NCBI RefSeq assembly: GCF_014648075.1
Contig: NZ_BMQK01000002.1
Coordinates: forward strand, 372,001 to 436,000
Reading direction: 5' to 3'
Length of the DNA: 64,000 bases
DNA from: Streptomyces ruber
GTDB lineage: Bacteria; Actinomycetota; Actinomycetes; Streptomycetales; Streptomycetaceae
In this document: positions 48,065-57,780 of the stretch, piece after piece
Layout of the letters: each line of letters starts with the position of its first letter
How positions within the stretch are numbered: the first letter of the stretch is position 1
Translations under genes and position numbers: made by a program
Notes under the pieces: model-generated
Seen by the model: only the letters and a program-made list of their open reading frames with translations
What the model was told of the DNA's origin: nothing
Databases searched by the model: none

Positions 48065-48787
48065 ATGAGCTGGCACCGGGAGCCGCTGGTCGGCTTCGAC
48101 CTGGAGACGACCGGCACGGACCCGCGCGAGGCGCGCATCGTCACGGCGGCGGTCATCGAGCTCGAGGACGGCGAGCCGGGCGCGTGCCGGGAGTGGCTCG
48201 CCGACCCGGGCGTCACCATCCCCGACGACGCGGTGGCCGTGCACGGCATCACCAACGAGCGCGCGACGGCCGAGGGCAGACCGGCCGACCAGGTCGCCGA
48301 CGCGGTGGCGGACGTCCTCGCCGGGTACTGGCGGGCGGGCGTCCCGGTCGTGGCGTACAACGCCGCCTTCGACCTGAGCCTGCTCTCCGCCGAGCTGCGC
48401 CGGTACGGTCTGCCGTCGCTGCGCGAGCGGCTCGGCGGCGCCGAGCCCGCGCCGGTCGTCGACCCGTACACGATCGACCGCCGGGTGGACCGCTACCGCC
48501 GGGGCAAGCGGAACCTGGAGGCGGTCTGCGGGGAGTACGGGGTCGTGCTCGACGCGGCCCACGACGCGGCGGCGGACGCGCTGGCCGCGGCCCGGCTCGC
48601 GCACGCGATAGCCGGCCGCCACCCCAAGGTCGCGGCCCTCGCCCCGGCGGAGCTGCACCGCCGGCAGATCGAGTGGTACGCCGAATGGGCGGCGGACTTC
48701 CAGGACTTCCTGCGCCGCAAGGGGAACACGGAGGCGGTGGTGGATGCGACCTGGCCGCTGCGGGAACCGGCGGACGAACCGGTGTGA
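48065..48787 (+). CDS. DEDDh 3'-5' exonuclease (DnaQ-like)
   Basis: 240 residues. ExoI FDLETTGTDPREARI carries the Asp-Glu pair, ExoII YNAAFDLSLL the second Asp, and ExoIII HDAAADALAAARLAHAI the His and final Asp. This is the stand-alone DnaQ/epsilon-like exonuclease fold, used for proofreading, repair or RNA trimming. A GAGGAGGG ribosome binding site precedes the ATG. TTGTCA near 48002 and TAAAGG 16 bp downstream could be its promoter. Confidence 0.93.
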   Translation: MSWHREPLVGFDLETTGTDPREARIVTAAVIELEDGEPGACREWLADPGVTIPDDAVAVHGITNERATAEGRPADQVADAVADVLAGYWRAGVPVVAYNAAFDLSLLSAELRRYGLPSLRERLGGAEPAPVVDPYTIDRRVDRYRRGKRNLEAVCGEYGVVLDAAHDAAADALAAARLAHAIAGRHPKVAALAPAELHRRQIEWYAEWAADFQDFLRRKGNTEAVVDATWPLREPADEPV

Positions 48788-48827
48788 CGCACGCCGGGCC
48801 CCGGGGCGCTCGCCGCGGAACGGACGC

Positions 48828-49679
48828 TCAGAACGGGTACCAGCGAACGGCCGCGTCCCCGTCCCGCAGCGACGCCACCCGCCGCCGGAACTCGGCCAGT
48901 GCCTTCGGGTTGCCCGGGGCGTGCTGGGCGACCCAGGCGCAGCTCGCCGTCTCGCGGGCGCCGCGCAGCACCGCGCAGCCGTCCCACTCGCGCACGTCCC
49001 AGCCGTACGTCGCGGTGAACGAGGCGTACTCCTCCTCCGGCAGCCCGTAGCGGTCCCGGGAGAGGGCCATGACCACCAGGTCGTGCTCGCGCAGATCGGT
49101 GGCGAAGGTCTCCAGGTCCACCAGGACCGGACCGTCCGGGCCGACGTGCACGTTGCGGGGCAGCGCGTCGCCGTGGATCGGGCCGGGCGGCAGGTGCGGC
49201 GTCAGGCCGGCCGCGGCCGCGGCGAAACCGTCACGGCGGTCGCGGAGGTACGCCGCGTCCGCGGGGTCGACCGCGTCGCCCGCGAGGCGCAGCCAGCGCT
49301 CCACCCCGCCGAGCAGTTCGCGGCGCGGCAGCGTGAAGGACGGCGCGGGCAGCGCGTGCACCCGGCGGAGCAGCCCGGCCAGGTCGCGGGGGGTCGCGGG
49401 GCGTACGGCGGCGGGCAGCCGGTGCCACACCGTCACCGGGTGGCCGTCCACCGAGAGCGGTTCCGGCGCGGCGGCCCGTACGGCGGGGACGTCCGCCTCG
49501 GCGAGCCAGAGCGCGACGTCGAGTTCGCGGCGGGCGCGGCCGAGGAGCTCGGCGTCGCGGCCCACCTTGACGACCAGGTCACCGACGGCGAACACCGCGT
49601 TCTCGCCGAGGGTGAGCAGCTCCGCGCCGCGTCCCAGCCCGGCCCCGGCGAGTACGTCCCGTGCCCGTGCCTCGTCCAT
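48828..49679 (-). CDS. Aminoglycoside-phosphotransferase-family protein
   Basis: 283 residues. The catalytic loop PIHGDALPRNVHVGPDGPVL keeps the Brenner motif HGDxxxxN, and LVDLETFATDLREHDLVVM provides the DFG-like Asp. The N-lobe lysine is likely in DLVVKVGRD. The substrate could be a small alcohol, an amino sugar or an antibiotic; sequence alone does not show which. It faces the DEDDh exonuclease gene convergently, with 40 bp between stops. Confidence 0.87.
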   Translation of the reverse strand: MDEARARDVLAGAGLGRGAELLTLGENAVFAVGDLVVKVGRDAELLGRARRELDVALWLAEADVPAVRAAAPEPLSVDGHPVTVWHRLPAAVRPATPRDLAGLLRRVHALPAPSFTLPRRELLGGVERWLRLAGDAVDPADAAYLRDRRDGFAAAAAGLTPHLPPGPIHGDALPRNVHVGPDGPVLVDLETFATDLREHDLVVMALSRDRYGLPEEEYASFTATYGWDVREWDGCAVLRGARETASCAWVAQHAPGNPKALAEFRRRVASLRDGDAAVRWYPF

Positions 49680-49941
49680 CCGTCGCCTCCGTGTCCGTCC
49701 GTCCGTACCCGTTTTCGTCGGTAAGTGTCGCATTCGCACAGGTCGCAGGATGTGCGCGGTGCCTTGACGGACCCTCGGGCGCTCAGCACCATGGCGGGGG
49801 CCCGCCCGGCTCCGGGCGGCGCGCCGCACAGACCTGCGCGCAGGCCCGGACGAGCCGCCCGGAGGTGCCGTCGATGACGTTGGCGATCACATGACACGGA
49901 TGACCCCGTGACACGGGCGCCCCGATGACCGGGGCGGCGCC

Positions 49942-50913
49942 GTGACGCGGGCGGCCGGGGCCGGCAGAGCGCCGTCCCGGCCGCGGCGGGAGCGGTCCGG
50001 GCGGGGCGGGCCCGGACGGGACCGACCCGGGCGGGAGCGGGCCGGTCCCGTCCGCGGCGCGTGGTTCCTCGTCCTGCCCGCGCTGCTGCCCGTCCTGGTG
50101 CTGAGCGTCGGCCCCCTGCTGTACGGGATCGCGCTGGCGTTCACCGACGCCCAGTCGGGGCGGGCCGGGCCCACGCGGTGGATCGGGGCCCTCAACTTCC
50201 GGGACCTGCTGCACGACACGCTGTTCTGGGAGTCGTTCCGGATCGGTCTGGTCTGGTCGGCCGGGGTGACCGTGCCCCAGTTCCTGCTGGCGCTCGGGCT
50301 CGCGCTGCTGCTCCACCAGGACCTCCGGCTGCGCCCGCTGGCCCGGGCCCTCGCGATCGTCCCGTGGGCGATGCCCGAGGTGGTGGTCGGCGTCATGTGG
50401 CGGCTGGTCTACCACCCGGACGCGGGCGTCCTCAACGAGACACTGCGCGACCTGGGCCTCGGCGACGGCCGCGACTGGCTGGGCGGGCCGGCCACCGCGC
50501 TGCCCGCGGTGATCGTGGTCGGCGTCTGGGCGGGCATGCCGCAGACCACGGTCGCCCTGCTCGCCGGGCTGCAGAACACCCCGCGCGAACTCCACGAGGC
50601 CGCCGCCGTGGACGGCGCGGGCGCCTGGCGCCGCTTCCGCAGCGTGACCTGGCCCGCCCTCAGACCGGTGGCGCTCGCGATCACGGCGCTCAACCTCATC
50701 TGGAACTTCAACGCCTTCGCGCTGGTGTACGTGCTGACCAGCGGCGGACCCGGCGGCCGCACCCGGCTGCCGACGCTGTTCGCGTACGAGGAGGCCTTCC
50801 GGTACGGGCAGTTCGGCTACGCGGCGGCGATGGGATGCGCGATGGTGGCGGTGATCTCGGTGATCCTCGCGTTCCACCTGGCGGCCCGGTTGCGGGGAGG
50901 CGAGGACGGATGA
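49942..50913 (+). CDS. Sugar ABC transporter permease (MalF/UgpA type)
   Basis: 323 residues with a basic, Gly/Arg-rich N terminus and six hydrophobic segments. The permease EAA loop reads [20 protein letters not shown], and the late ALVYVLTSGGPGGRT is typical of MalF-like permeases. It heads a three-gene operon without an ATPase, so it probably borrows a shared ATPase such as MsiK encoded elsewhere. The GTG start is preceded by a GC-rich 260-bp region with no clear operator and no adjacent LacI-type regulator. Confidence 0.92.
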   Translation: MTRAAGAGRAPSRPRRERSGRGGPGRDRPGRERAGPVRGAWFLVLPALLPVLVLSVGPLLYGIALAFTDAQSGRAGPTRWIGALNFRDLLHDTLFWESFRIGLVWSAGVTVPQFLLALGLALLLHQDLRLRPLARALAIVPWAMPEVVVGVMWRLVYHPDAGVLNETLRDLGLGDGRDWLGGPATALPAVIVVGVWAGMPQTTVALLAGLQNTPRELHEAAAVDGAGAWRRFRSVTWPALRPVALAITALNLIWNFNAFALVYVLTSGGPGGRTRLPTLFAYEEAFRYGQFGYAAAMGCAMVAVISVILAFHLAARLRGGEDG

Positions 50914-51743
50914 GATCCGGCACGGCGGCGCGCGCGGGCCAGTACGCGGCCCTGCTCGCCTACCTCCTCTTCCTCGCCCTGCCCTTCCTCTGGCTCCTCT
51001 CGACCGCCTTCAAACCGCCGCGCGAACTGGGCGGCCCGCACCCCGCCTGGATCCCGCGGGACCCCACCCTCGCCAACTTCCAGCAGGCCTTCGCCGAACA
51101 GCCGCTGCTGCGCGCCGCGCTCAACTCCCTGGTGGCGGCGCTCGGCGCGGCCGTCGTCGCCGTCCTGATCGCCACGCCCACGGCGTACGCCGTCGCCCGG
51201 CGCCGCACCCCGCTCGGCCGCGCCGCGACCGGCTGGGTGGTCGTCAGCCAGGCGTTCCCCTTCGTGCTGGTGATCGTCCCGCTGTTCCTGGTGCTGAAGA
51301 ACCTGCGGATGGTCGACTCGGTGCCCGGTCTGGTCCTGGTGTACGTCGTGTGGGCGCTGCCGTTCGCGCTGTGGATGCTCATGGGGTACGTACGCGCCGT
51401 GCCGGCCGAACTGGAGGAGGCCGCCGCGGTGGACGGGGCGGGCCGGCTGCGCACGCTGGTCTCGGTGACGGCGCCGCTGCTCGCGCCGGGCGTCGCCGCG
51501 ACGGCGCTGTTCGCGTTCGTCACCGCCTGGAACGAGTTCTTCTTCGCGCTGGTGCTGCTGAAGACCCCGGAGAGACAGACCCTGCCGGTCGTCCTCACCC
51601 GCTTCACCGGCCCGGAGGGCGTCGCCGACCTCGGCCCCCTCGCCGCGGCGGCGGCCCTCGCGACGCTGCCCTCGCTGGCCGTCTTCGCGGTCGTCCAGCG
51701 GCGGATCACAAGCGGGCTGCTCGCCGGGGCGGTGAAGGGCTGA
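50910..51743 (+). CDS. Sugar ABC transporter permease (MalG/UgpE type)
   Basis: 277 residues with six membrane segments. The EAA loop is [20 protein letters not shown], and [20 protein letters not shown] is the MalG-family signature near the C terminus. The ATG overlaps the upstream permease stop (ATGA) and its own stop overlaps the next start (TGATG), implying tight co-translation. Confidence 0.92.
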   Translation: MRSGTAARAGQYAALLAYLLFLALPFLWLLSTAFKPPRELGGPHPAWIPRDPTLANFQQAFAEQPLLRAALNSLVAALGAAVVAVLIATPTAYAVARRRTPLGRAATGWVVVSQAFPFVLVIVPLFLVLKNLRMVDSVPGLVLVYVVWALPFALWMLMGYVRAVPAELEEAAAVDGAGRLRTLVSVTAPLLAPGVAATALFAFVTAWNEFFFALVLLKTPERQTLPVVLTRFTGPEGVADLGPLAAAAALATLPSLAVFAVVQRRITSGLLAGAVKG

Positions 51744-53035
51744 TGCGGACGACGAGGCGCATCACGGCGGCCCTGGCCGCCCTGGTGCTCGTGCTCACCG
51801 GCTGTTCCGGCGACGGCGGCCGGGAGGACGGCCGGATCACCCTGCGCTTCCAGTCCCTGGCCTGGCAGCGGGAGTCGGTCGAGGCGAACCGGGAACTGGT
51901 GGCGGAGTGGAACGCCGCCCACCCGGGCGTCCGGGTCGAGTACGTCCAGGGCAGCTGGGGCAGCGTCCACGACCAGCTGCTCACCTCCTTCATGGGCGGC
52001 GAGGCGCCCGACATCGTCCACGACGCCTCCGACGACCTGGCCGACTTCGCGTACGGCGGCTACCTCGCCGACCTGCGCGGGCTCCTGTCCGACCGGCTGG
52101 AGGCGGACATCCCGCGCCGCAGCTGGGAGACGACGACCTTCGGGGACGGGGTCTACGGCGTGCCGTTCCTGCAGGAACCGCGCGTCCTGATCGCCGACGC
52201 GGCCCGGCTCCGGGAGGCGGGCGTGCGTATCCCGACCCCGGACGACCCGTGGACCTGGGACGAGTTCCGCTCCGTGACGAAGGAGCTGAGCGACCCGGAC
52301 GCGGGGAGGTACGGGGTGGCCTGGCCGCTCAAGGAACCCGTCCCGGCCACGCTCGACCTCTCCCTGTCCGCCGGGGGCCGGATGTTCCACCGGGACGCGG
52401 ACGGAAAGGCGCGCATCCGCTTCCGCGCCGCCGACGCGGTGGTGCCGGGCACGGTCCGGGCCCAGGTGAACACCGACCGGAGCGCGTCCGGCAGCACGCT
52501 CGGCATGGGCGGCGCGGACACGCTGCCCGGCTTCTTCGGCGGCCGGTACGCGATGGTCCCGCTCGGCTTCTCCTACCGCCAGCAGATCGTCCAGCAGGCG
52601 CCCGAGGGCTTCGACTGGCAGGTGCTGCCCGCCCCGGCGGGCGCCGACGGGCTCACCCAGGGCGTCAGTCCGCAGACGCTCTCGGTCGCCGCGGACAGCC
52701 CGCACAGGGAGGAGGCGGCCGCCTTCGTCGACTTCCTGCTCCGCCCCGGGAACCAGGTGCGCCTCGCGCTCGGCGACTGGATGCTGCCCACCGGCCGGAC
52801 CGCCCTCGCCGACCCGGCCCTGCGCACGGAGCGGCACGGCTGGGCCACCGGCACGGCCCTCGCGGAACACCTCCGCCCGGCTCCCGCCCAGTCCGTCCGC
52901 GGCTACCCGGAGTGGCAGGACAAGATCGCCACACCCGCCCTCCAGGAGTACTACAGCGGCGCGATCGGCCTCTCCGAGCTGCGGAAACGGCTGGTGGAGG
53001 ACGGCAACCGGGTGCTCGCGCGCTACCAGAGGTGA
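51743..53035 (+). CDS. ABC transporter sugar-binding lipoprotein
   Basis: 430 residues. A lipoprotein signal ([15 protein letters not shown], lipobox LTGC) is followed by an extracellular solute-binding protein fold of family 1 ([58 protein letters not shown]). Substrate is probably a mono- or oligosaccharide; no catabolic gene next door identifies it. It is the third gene of the importer operon. Confidence 0.92.
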   Translation: MRTTRRITAALAALVLVLTGCSGDGGREDGRITLRFQSLAWQRESVEANRELVAEWNAAHPGVRVEYVQGSWGSVHDQLLTSFMGGEAPDIVHDASDDLADFAYGGYLADLRGLLSDRLEADIPRRSWETTTFGDGVYGVPFLQEPRVLIADAARLREAGVRIPTPDDPWTWDEFRSVTKELSDPDAGRYGVAWPLKEPVPATLDLSLSAGGRMFHRDADGKARIRFRAADAVVPGTVRAQVNTDRSASGSTLGMGGADTLPGFFGGRYAMVPLGFSYRQQIVQQAPEGFDWQVLPAPAGADGLTQGVSPQTLSVAADSPHREEAAAFVDFLLRPGNQVRLALGDWMLPTGRTALADPALRTERHGWATGTALAEHLRPAPAQSVRGYPEWQDKIATPALQEYYSGAIGLSELRKRLVEDGNRVLARYQR

Positions 53036-53067
53036 GGCGCCGGGGCGGCAGGCGCACGGTAAATGAG

Positions 53068-53103
53068 TTGTACGAGACGTATCGTCTCGCCTATGGTCGC
53101 GGC
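53068..53103 (+). promoter_or_regulatory. Leaderless promoter with embedded TetR-like operator
   Basis: TTGTAC (53068-53073) and TATGGT (53092-53097) are separated by 18 bp, with the ATG of the glycosyltransferase gene at 53104. Between them is a perfect inverted repeat, CGAGACG-TAT-CGTCTCG (53073-53089), filling the spacer. Repressor binding there would block RNA polymerase directly. The style is that of TetR/AcrR-family operators. No TetR gene is in the window. Confidence 0.75.
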
Positions 53104-54294
53104 ATGACCTCGCACATCGCCATGTTCTCCATCGCCGCCCACGGCCACGTCAACCCCCACCTGGAAGTGATCCGCGAGCTCGTCGCCCGGGGGCACCGGG
53201 TGACGTACGCGATCCCGCCGGTCTTCGCGGACAAGATCGCGGAGACCGGCGCGGAGCCCAGGCTCTGGAACTCGACGCTGCCCACCCCGGACGACGACCC
53301 CTCGGCGTGGGGCGACACGCTCCTGGACAACGTGGAGCCCTTCCTGGACGACGCGATCCAGGCGCTGCCCCAGCTCATCGAGGCGTACCAGGGCGACGAG
53401 CCGGACCTCGTGCTGTACGACACCACCTCCTACCCGGGCGCCGTCCTCGCCCGCCGCTGGGGCGTCGGGGCGATCTCCCTCTCGACGCACCTCGTGGCCT
53501 GGCGAGGGTACGAGGAGGAGGTCGCCGAGCCGATGTGGCGGGAGCCGAAGCAGACCGAGCGCGGCAAGGCGTACTTCGCCCGCTTCCGCGCCTGGCTGGA
53601 GGAGAACGGGATCACCGAGGACCCGGACGACTTCTACGGTCACCCCGCCCGCTCCCTGGTCCTCGTCCCGAAGGCGCTCCAGCCGAACGCCGACCGGGTC
53701 GACGAGAGCGTGTACACCTTCGTCGGCGCCTGCCAGGGCGACCGCTCGGCCGAGGGGGAGTGGCAGCGGCCCGCGGACGCCGGGAAGGTGCTGCTCGTGT
53801 CGCTCGGCTCGGCCTTCACCAAGCGGCCCGACTTCTACCGCGAGTGCGTCAAGGCCTTCGGCGACCTGCCCGGCTGGCACGTGGTGCTGCAGATCGGCAA
53901 GCACGTCGACCCGGCCGAACTCGGCGACGTACCGGCCAACGTGGAGGTGCGCGACTGGGTGCCGCAACTGGCCGTCCTGAGGCAGGCCGACGCGTTCATC
54001 ACGCACGCGGGCGCCGGCGGCAGCCAGGAGGGGCTCGCCACGGCCACGCCCATGGTCGCCGTGCCGCAGGCCGTCGACCAGTTCGGCAACGCGGACATGC
54101 TCCAGGCGCTCGGCGTCGCCCGGCACGTCCCGATGGAGGAGGCGACCGCGGAGACCCTCCGGGAGGCGGTGCTGGCCCTCGTCGACGACCCCGAGGTGGC
54201 GCGCCGGCTGGCCCGTGTCCAGGCGGAGATGGCGGAGGAGGGCGGCACCCGGCGGGCGGCCGACCTCATCGAGGCCGCGCTGCCCCGTGGCTGA
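53104..54294 (+). CDS. mgt: Macrolide-inactivating-type glycosyltransferase
   Basis: 396 residues of GT1 family. The N-terminal acceptor domain opens with [20 protein letters not shown], and the C-terminal UDP-sugar site is [20 protein letters not shown] plus [14 protein letters not shown]. It closely resembles the Streptomyces MGT/OleD-type enzymes that glucosylate macrolides for self-protection. No macrolide synthase is nearby, so a general detoxification role is likely. There is no Shine-Dalgarno; translation probably starts from a leaderless mRNA made from the operator-containing promoter. The next gene overlaps its end by 8 bp. Confidence 0.92.
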   Translation: MTSHIAMFSIAAHGHVNPHLEVIRELVARGHRVTYAIPPVFADKIAETGAEPRLWNSTLPTPDDDPSAWGDTLLDNVEPFLDDAIQALPQLIEAYQGDEPDLVLYDTTSYPGAVLARRWGVGAISLSTHLVAWRGYEEEVAEPMWREPKQTERGKAYFARFRAWLEENGITEDPDDFYGHPARSLVLVPKALQPNADRVDESVYTFVGACQGDRSAEGEWQRPADAGKVLLVSLGSAFTKRPDFYRECVKAFGDLPGWHVVLQIGKHVDPAELGDVPANVEVRDWVPQLAVLRQADAFITHAGAGGSQEGLATATPMVAVPQAVDQFGNADMLQALGVARHVPMEEATAETLREAVLALVDDPEVARRLARVQAEMAEEGGTRRAADLIEAALPRG

Positions 54295-55261
54295 CACCGG
54301 GGACGCGGCCGTCGAGGCCGCGATCGAGGGCGAGCTGCGACTGCTGGACCCGGAGGTGTGCCGCTCGCCCGGCCTCGTGGAGGCCCTGCTGCACCCGGAG
54401 TTCGAGGAGTTCGGCGCCTCGGGGCGGCGGTGGGACCGGGCCGCGATCCTCGCGGCCCTCACCGACCCGGCCGGCCCGTTGCGGCGGCCCGCGACGACTT
54501 CCCGGATACGCGGCGTCCGGCTCGCCCCCGATCTCGTCCATCTCACCTACGACTCGGAGAGCGGAGGCCGCTGGGCGCACCGCAGTTCGCTGTGGCGGCG
54601 GACGGGGGACGGCTGGCGGCTGTACTTCCACCAGGGCACGCCGTTCGATCCGGCACGGGAAGCCCGTAGTGTCGCGGTCATGAGCGACGGACAGAGCATC
54701 AGCGAGCTGCTGGAAGCCGCCTCGGCCCGGGCCGTGCCCGTGGTGCGCGGGGTGCCCGACGAGCGGCTCGGCGGCCCGACGCCGTGCGCGGAGTACTCCG
54801 TGCGGGAGCTGGTCGGCCACCTCACGCACGTGGTCGTGGGCTTCCAGGCGTACGCGGCCAAGGGGGAGGCGGACTTCGCGGTCACCCCGGACTACGTCGG
54901 CGAGGACCCGGGCTGGCGCGAGCGGTTCGCCGCCGAGGCCGGGAGACTGGTCGAGGCCTGGGCGGCACCCGGCGCGGAGGAGGGGACGGCCGGGCGGACG
55001 GGTCTTCCCGCCCGCACCCTGGGGCACATGGTGCTCCTCGACCTCCTGGTGCACGCCTGGGACCTGGCCGTCGCCACGGGGCAGGACTTCGAGCCCGACC
55101 CTTCCGTGGTGGAGCTCCTGACGCCGGTGGTGGAGCAGATGGCTCCGACGGCCCGGGAGTGGAAGGCGTTCGGCGCCCCGGCGCCCGTACCGGACGGCGC
55201 CACCGCCTTCGAGCGGCTGCTGGCGACGACGGGACGGGACCCGCGCCGGGGCACGCCGTGA
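54287..55261 (+). CDS. DUF4440-TIGR03086 fusion protein
   Basis: 324 residues in one frame. Residues 1-128 are an NTF2-like DUF4440 domain ([54 protein letters not shown]). From residue 132 a complete TIGR03086/mycothiol-maleylpyruvate-isomerase-like four-helix protein follows ([37 protein letters not shown] with metal-binding His, [16 protein letters not shown]). These are normally separate genes. The internal ATG at 54680 is preceded by TAGTGT and no ribosome binding site, as for a leaderless start. So this may be two overlapping products, or a stop-codon-loss fusion. The GTG at 54287 overlaps the mgt stop. Confidence 0.75.
   Translation: MADTGDAAVEAAIEGELRLLDPEVCRSPGLVEALLHPEFEEFGASGRRWDRAAILAALTDPAGPLRRPATTSRIRGVRLAPDLVHLTYDSESGGRWAHRSSLWRRTGDGWRLYFHQGTPFDPAREARSVAVMSDGQSISELLEAASARAVPVVRGVPDERLGGPTPCAEYSVRELVGHLTHVVVGFQAYAAKGEADFAVTPDYVGEDPGWRERFAAEAGRLVEAWAAPGAEEGTAGRTGLPARTLGHMVLLDLLVHAWDLAVATGQDFEPDPSVVELLTPVVEQMAPTAREWKAFGAPAPVPDGATAFERLLATTGRDPRRGTP
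54667..54672 (+). promoter_or_regulatory. Candidate internal -10 element (TAGTGT)
   Basis: TAGTGT lies seven bases before the internal ATG at 54680, with TTCGAT 17 bp upstream as a weak -35. It could drive leaderless expression of the TIGR03086 half alone. Confidence 0.4.
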
Positions 55262-55271
55262 GGGGGTCGGC

Positions 55272-56021
55272 TCAGGCACCCAGCGCCGTCAGGAGCGCCG
55301 GCCGCCGGGCCGCCTCGTACCGCTCCAGCAGCACCCGCGCCACCTCGGGCGCCGGGCCCAGGACGTCCGCGAGGACGTCCGCCTGCGCGGCGCCCCGGGC
55401 GATGCGGTCCGGCAGGAAGCCGGGCGCGAGGACGTACGGCGCGACCGCCACGCGCTCGCAGCCCGCGGCGCGCAGCTCCCGCACCGCGTCCTCGGTGCGG
55501 GGGAGGGAAGCGGAGGCGAACGCGGGCCGCACGGCGCACCAACCGGTGTGCCGCCACTCCCGCGCGATATCTGCGATCACCGCGATCGCCTCCGGGTCGG
55601 TGGACCCCGCCGAGGCCAGGACGACCCCGGTCGAGGACTTGTCGGCGGGGTCGAGGCCCGCCTCGTACAGCCGCCGTTCCAGCGCCGCCACCAGCAGCGG
55701 CGACGGGCCGAGCACCGCCGCCTGACGGATGCGCAGCCGCCGCGGCGCCTCCCGGAGCACGGCGGGGATGTCGGCCTTGGCGTGGAAGGCGCGGGTCAGC
55801 AGCAGCGGCAGCGCCACCACGTCCCGTACGCCCTCCGCCGCCAGCGATTCCAGCACCCCCTGCACGGAGGGGACGTTGAAGTCCAGGAAGCCGGTCTCCA
55901 CGCGCAGCCCCGGCCGCATCGCCCGTACCCGCCGCACCAGGGCGTGCACCGTCGCGGCGTGCCGCGGGTCGCGGCTGCCGTGGGCGATGACGAGGAGGAC
56001 CGGGGACGTCGTGGAGGCCAT
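55272..56021 (-). CDS. Sirohydrochlorin chelatase-like protein (CbiX family)
   Basis: 249 residues with two tandem CbiX-type halves. The first keeps VIAHGSRDPRHAATVHAL (metal-site His) and LPLLLTRAFHAKADIP (second His). The second (VLASAGSTDPEAIAVIADIA; APYVLAPGFLPDRIARGA) lacks the His, as is usual in fused types. It would insert Fe2+ into sirohydrochlorin to make siroheme for the sulfite reductase encoded at the head of this operon. It is the last gene, 6 bp after the permease stop. Confidence 0.88.
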   Translation of the reverse strand: MASTTSPVLLVIAHGSRDPRHAATVHALVRRVRAMRPGLRVETGFLDFNVPSVQGVLESLAAEGVRDVVALPLLLTRAFHAKADIPAVLREAPRRLRIRQAAVLGPSPLLVAALERRLYEAGLDPADKSSTGVVLASAGSTDPEAIAVIADIAREWRHTGWCAVRPAFASASLPRTEDAVRELRAAGCERVAVAPYVLAPGFLPDRIARGAAQADVLADVLGPAPEVARVLLERYEAARRPALLTALGA

Positions 56022-56027
56022 GGATGA

Positions 56028-56957
56028 TCAGCTTTTCACGAGGAGGCCGCGGCTGCGCAGGACCCACCGCTCCAGCGGGCTGAAGATCAGCAGGTCGATC
56101 GCGATGCCGACGACGAGGATGAGGAGGATGGCGAGGAAGACCATGGACATCGAGCTGGAGTTGCGGCCGTTCTCCAGCAGCTGGCCGAGCCCGGTGCCGA
56201 GGTCGGGGTGCTGGGCGATGATCTCCGCGGCCATCAGCGACCGCCACGAGAACGCCCAGCCCTGCTTCAGCCCCGCCACGTAGCCGGGCAGCGCCGCCGG
56301 CATCACGATGTGCCAGGTGCCGCGCAGCCCCGTCGCCCCGAGGGTGCGGCCGGCCCGCAGGAACAGCGGGGGCACCTGGTCGACGCCGGACACCAGCCCG
56401 TTGGCGATCGACGGGACCGCGCCGAGCAGGATCACCGCGTACATCATCTGGTCGTTCAGCCCCAGCCAGATCACGGCCGGCGGCACCCAGGCCACCGACG
56501 GCAGGGACTGCAGGCCGGACAGGACCGGGCCGATCGCCGCGCGGACAAACCTCACCCGGGACACCAGCAGACCCAGCGGCGTGCCGATCGCGAGCGCCAG
56601 CAGGAAGCCGAACAGACCGCGCGAGACGCTCGTCCAGATGTAGCCGAGCAGGGTGCCCTGCAGCCAGGCGTCCTCGATCTCGCCCCACACGTCGCCGGGC
56701 GCGGGCAGCTTGGACGGATCGTCGACGATCTCGAAGGAGACCAGCGCCTGCCAGACCACCAGCACCAGCGCGACGGCGACCAGGGGCGGCAGGATCTTGC
56801 GGACGAAGGTCTCCCGGAACGGGGGGCGCCCGGTCTGGACGGTGTCCAGCGCGTCCAGACCCGCCTCCAGGCCCGCGAGGTCGCCGCCGCCCTCCTTCAC
56901 GCTCTTCTCGTCCCTGACGTCGCCGTCCTGCACGGCGGAGGTCTCAGTGCTGGCCAT
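56028..56957 (-). CDS. ssuC: Sulfonate/sulfate-ester-type ABC transporter permease
   Basis: 309 residues with six membrane segments and the SsuC/TauC-type core (LPSVAWVPPAVIWLGLNDQM; FLRAGRTLGATGLRGTW; SLMAAEIIAQHPDLGTGLGQ). The N-terminal 45 residues are a soluble extension. The ATG at 56957 is 14 bp inside the end of the ATPase gene and has a GGGGAGA site. It imports an organosulfur compound or related oxyanion with the two upstream-encoded components; the exact substrate (alkanesulfonate, taurine or sulfate ester) is not determined. Confidence 0.9.
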   Translation of the reverse strand: MASTETSAVQDGDVRDEKSVKEGGGDLAGLEAGLDALDTVQTGRPPFRETFVRKILPPLVAVALVLVVWQALVSFEIVDDPSKLPAPGDVWGEIEDAWLQGTLLGYIWTSVSRGLFGFLLALAIGTPLGLLVSRVRFVRAAIGPVLSGLQSLPSVAWVPPAVIWLGLNDQMMYAVILLGAVPSIANGLVSGVDQVPPLFLRAGRTLGATGLRGTWHIVMPAALPGYVAGLKQGWAFSWRSLMAAEIIAQHPDLGTGLGQLLENGRNSSSMSMVFLAILLILVVGIAIDLLIFSPLERWVLRSRGLLVKS

Positions 56958-57735
56958 GGCGGCGGATCTCCCCACGCAGTTGTTCGGTGATCTCGACGGA
57001 CAGCTCCGCCACGGCGGTGTCCTCGATACGGCGCGGCTGCGGGATGTCCACCGTCCACTCGCGGGCGATCCGGCCCGGACGGGAGGACAGCAGGACGACG
57101 CGCTGCGCGAGCCGTACCGCCTCGCGCACGTTGTGCGTCACGAACAGCACGGACAGCTTCGTCTCCCGCCAGATGCGGGTGAGTTCGTCGTGCAGCACGT
57201 CCCGGGTGATGGCGTCGAGCGCGGCGAACGGCTCGTCCATCAGCAGCAGCTTGCTCTCCTGCGCCAGCGCGCGCGCCAGCGCCACGCGCTGGCGCATGCC
57301 GCCGGACAGCTCGTGCACGCGCTTGCCGTACGCGCCGCCGAGGCGGACGAGTTCGAGCAGCTCCTCGGCCCGGCCGCGCCGCTCGTTCTTCGGCACGCCC
57401 CTCAGCTTCAGGGCGAGTTCGATGTTCTTGCCCGCGGTCAGCCACGGGAACAGGGCGTGCTCCTGGAACATCAGGGCGGGCCGCCCGTCGGTCGTGATCT
57501 CCCCGGCGGTCGGGGCGTCGAGCCCCGCCACCAGGTTGAGCAGTGTGGACTTGCCGCAGCCCGACGCCCCCAGAAGGGTGACGAACTCACCCGGGGCGAC
57601 GTCGAGCGTGATGTCGTCCAGGACGAGCTGCTGCCCCGTGGGCTGGGCGAAGGACTTCGAGACGTGCTCGATCCGGGCGGCGTGCCGCACCGTGCCGGTG
57701 CCCCCGGCGCCCTCGGCGAGGGTGGTCGTGGCCAT
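56944..57735 (-). CDS. ssuB: Sulfonate-type ABC transporter ATPase
   Basis: 263 residues. Walker A LLGASGCGKSTLLNLVAG, Q-loop LMFQEHALFPWLTA, signature HELSGGMRQRVALARAL and Walker B KLLLMDEPFAALDAITRD are complete; LSVLFVTHNVREA provides the H-loop. It energises the importer. The ATG at 57735 has AGGAGGT seven bases upstream; a GTG three codons earlier overlaps that site and is less likely. Confidence 0.94.
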   Translation of the reverse strand: MATTTLAEGAGGTGTVRHAARIEHVSKSFAQPTGQQLVLDDITLDVAPGEFVTLLGASGCGKSTLLNLVAGLDAPTAGEITTDGRPALMFQEHALFPWLTAGKNIELALKLRGVPKNERRGRAEELLELVRLGGAYGKRVHELSGGMRQRVALARALAQESKLLLMDEPFAALDAITRDVLHDELTRIWRETKLSVLFVTHNVREAVRLAQRVVLLSSRPGRIAREWTVDIPQPRRIEDTAVAELSVEITEQLRGEIRRHGQH

Positions 57736-57780
57736 GGTCGTCACCTCCTGGGAATCCTGGGAACTGGTCGGAACACGCGG

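Noticed and set aside
49680..49941. Search for a LacI-type operator upstream of the sugar importer
   Set aside because: Only GC-rich imperfect repeats (GATGACC/GTGACACGG-like) are visible and no convincing palindrome or adjacent regulator was found.
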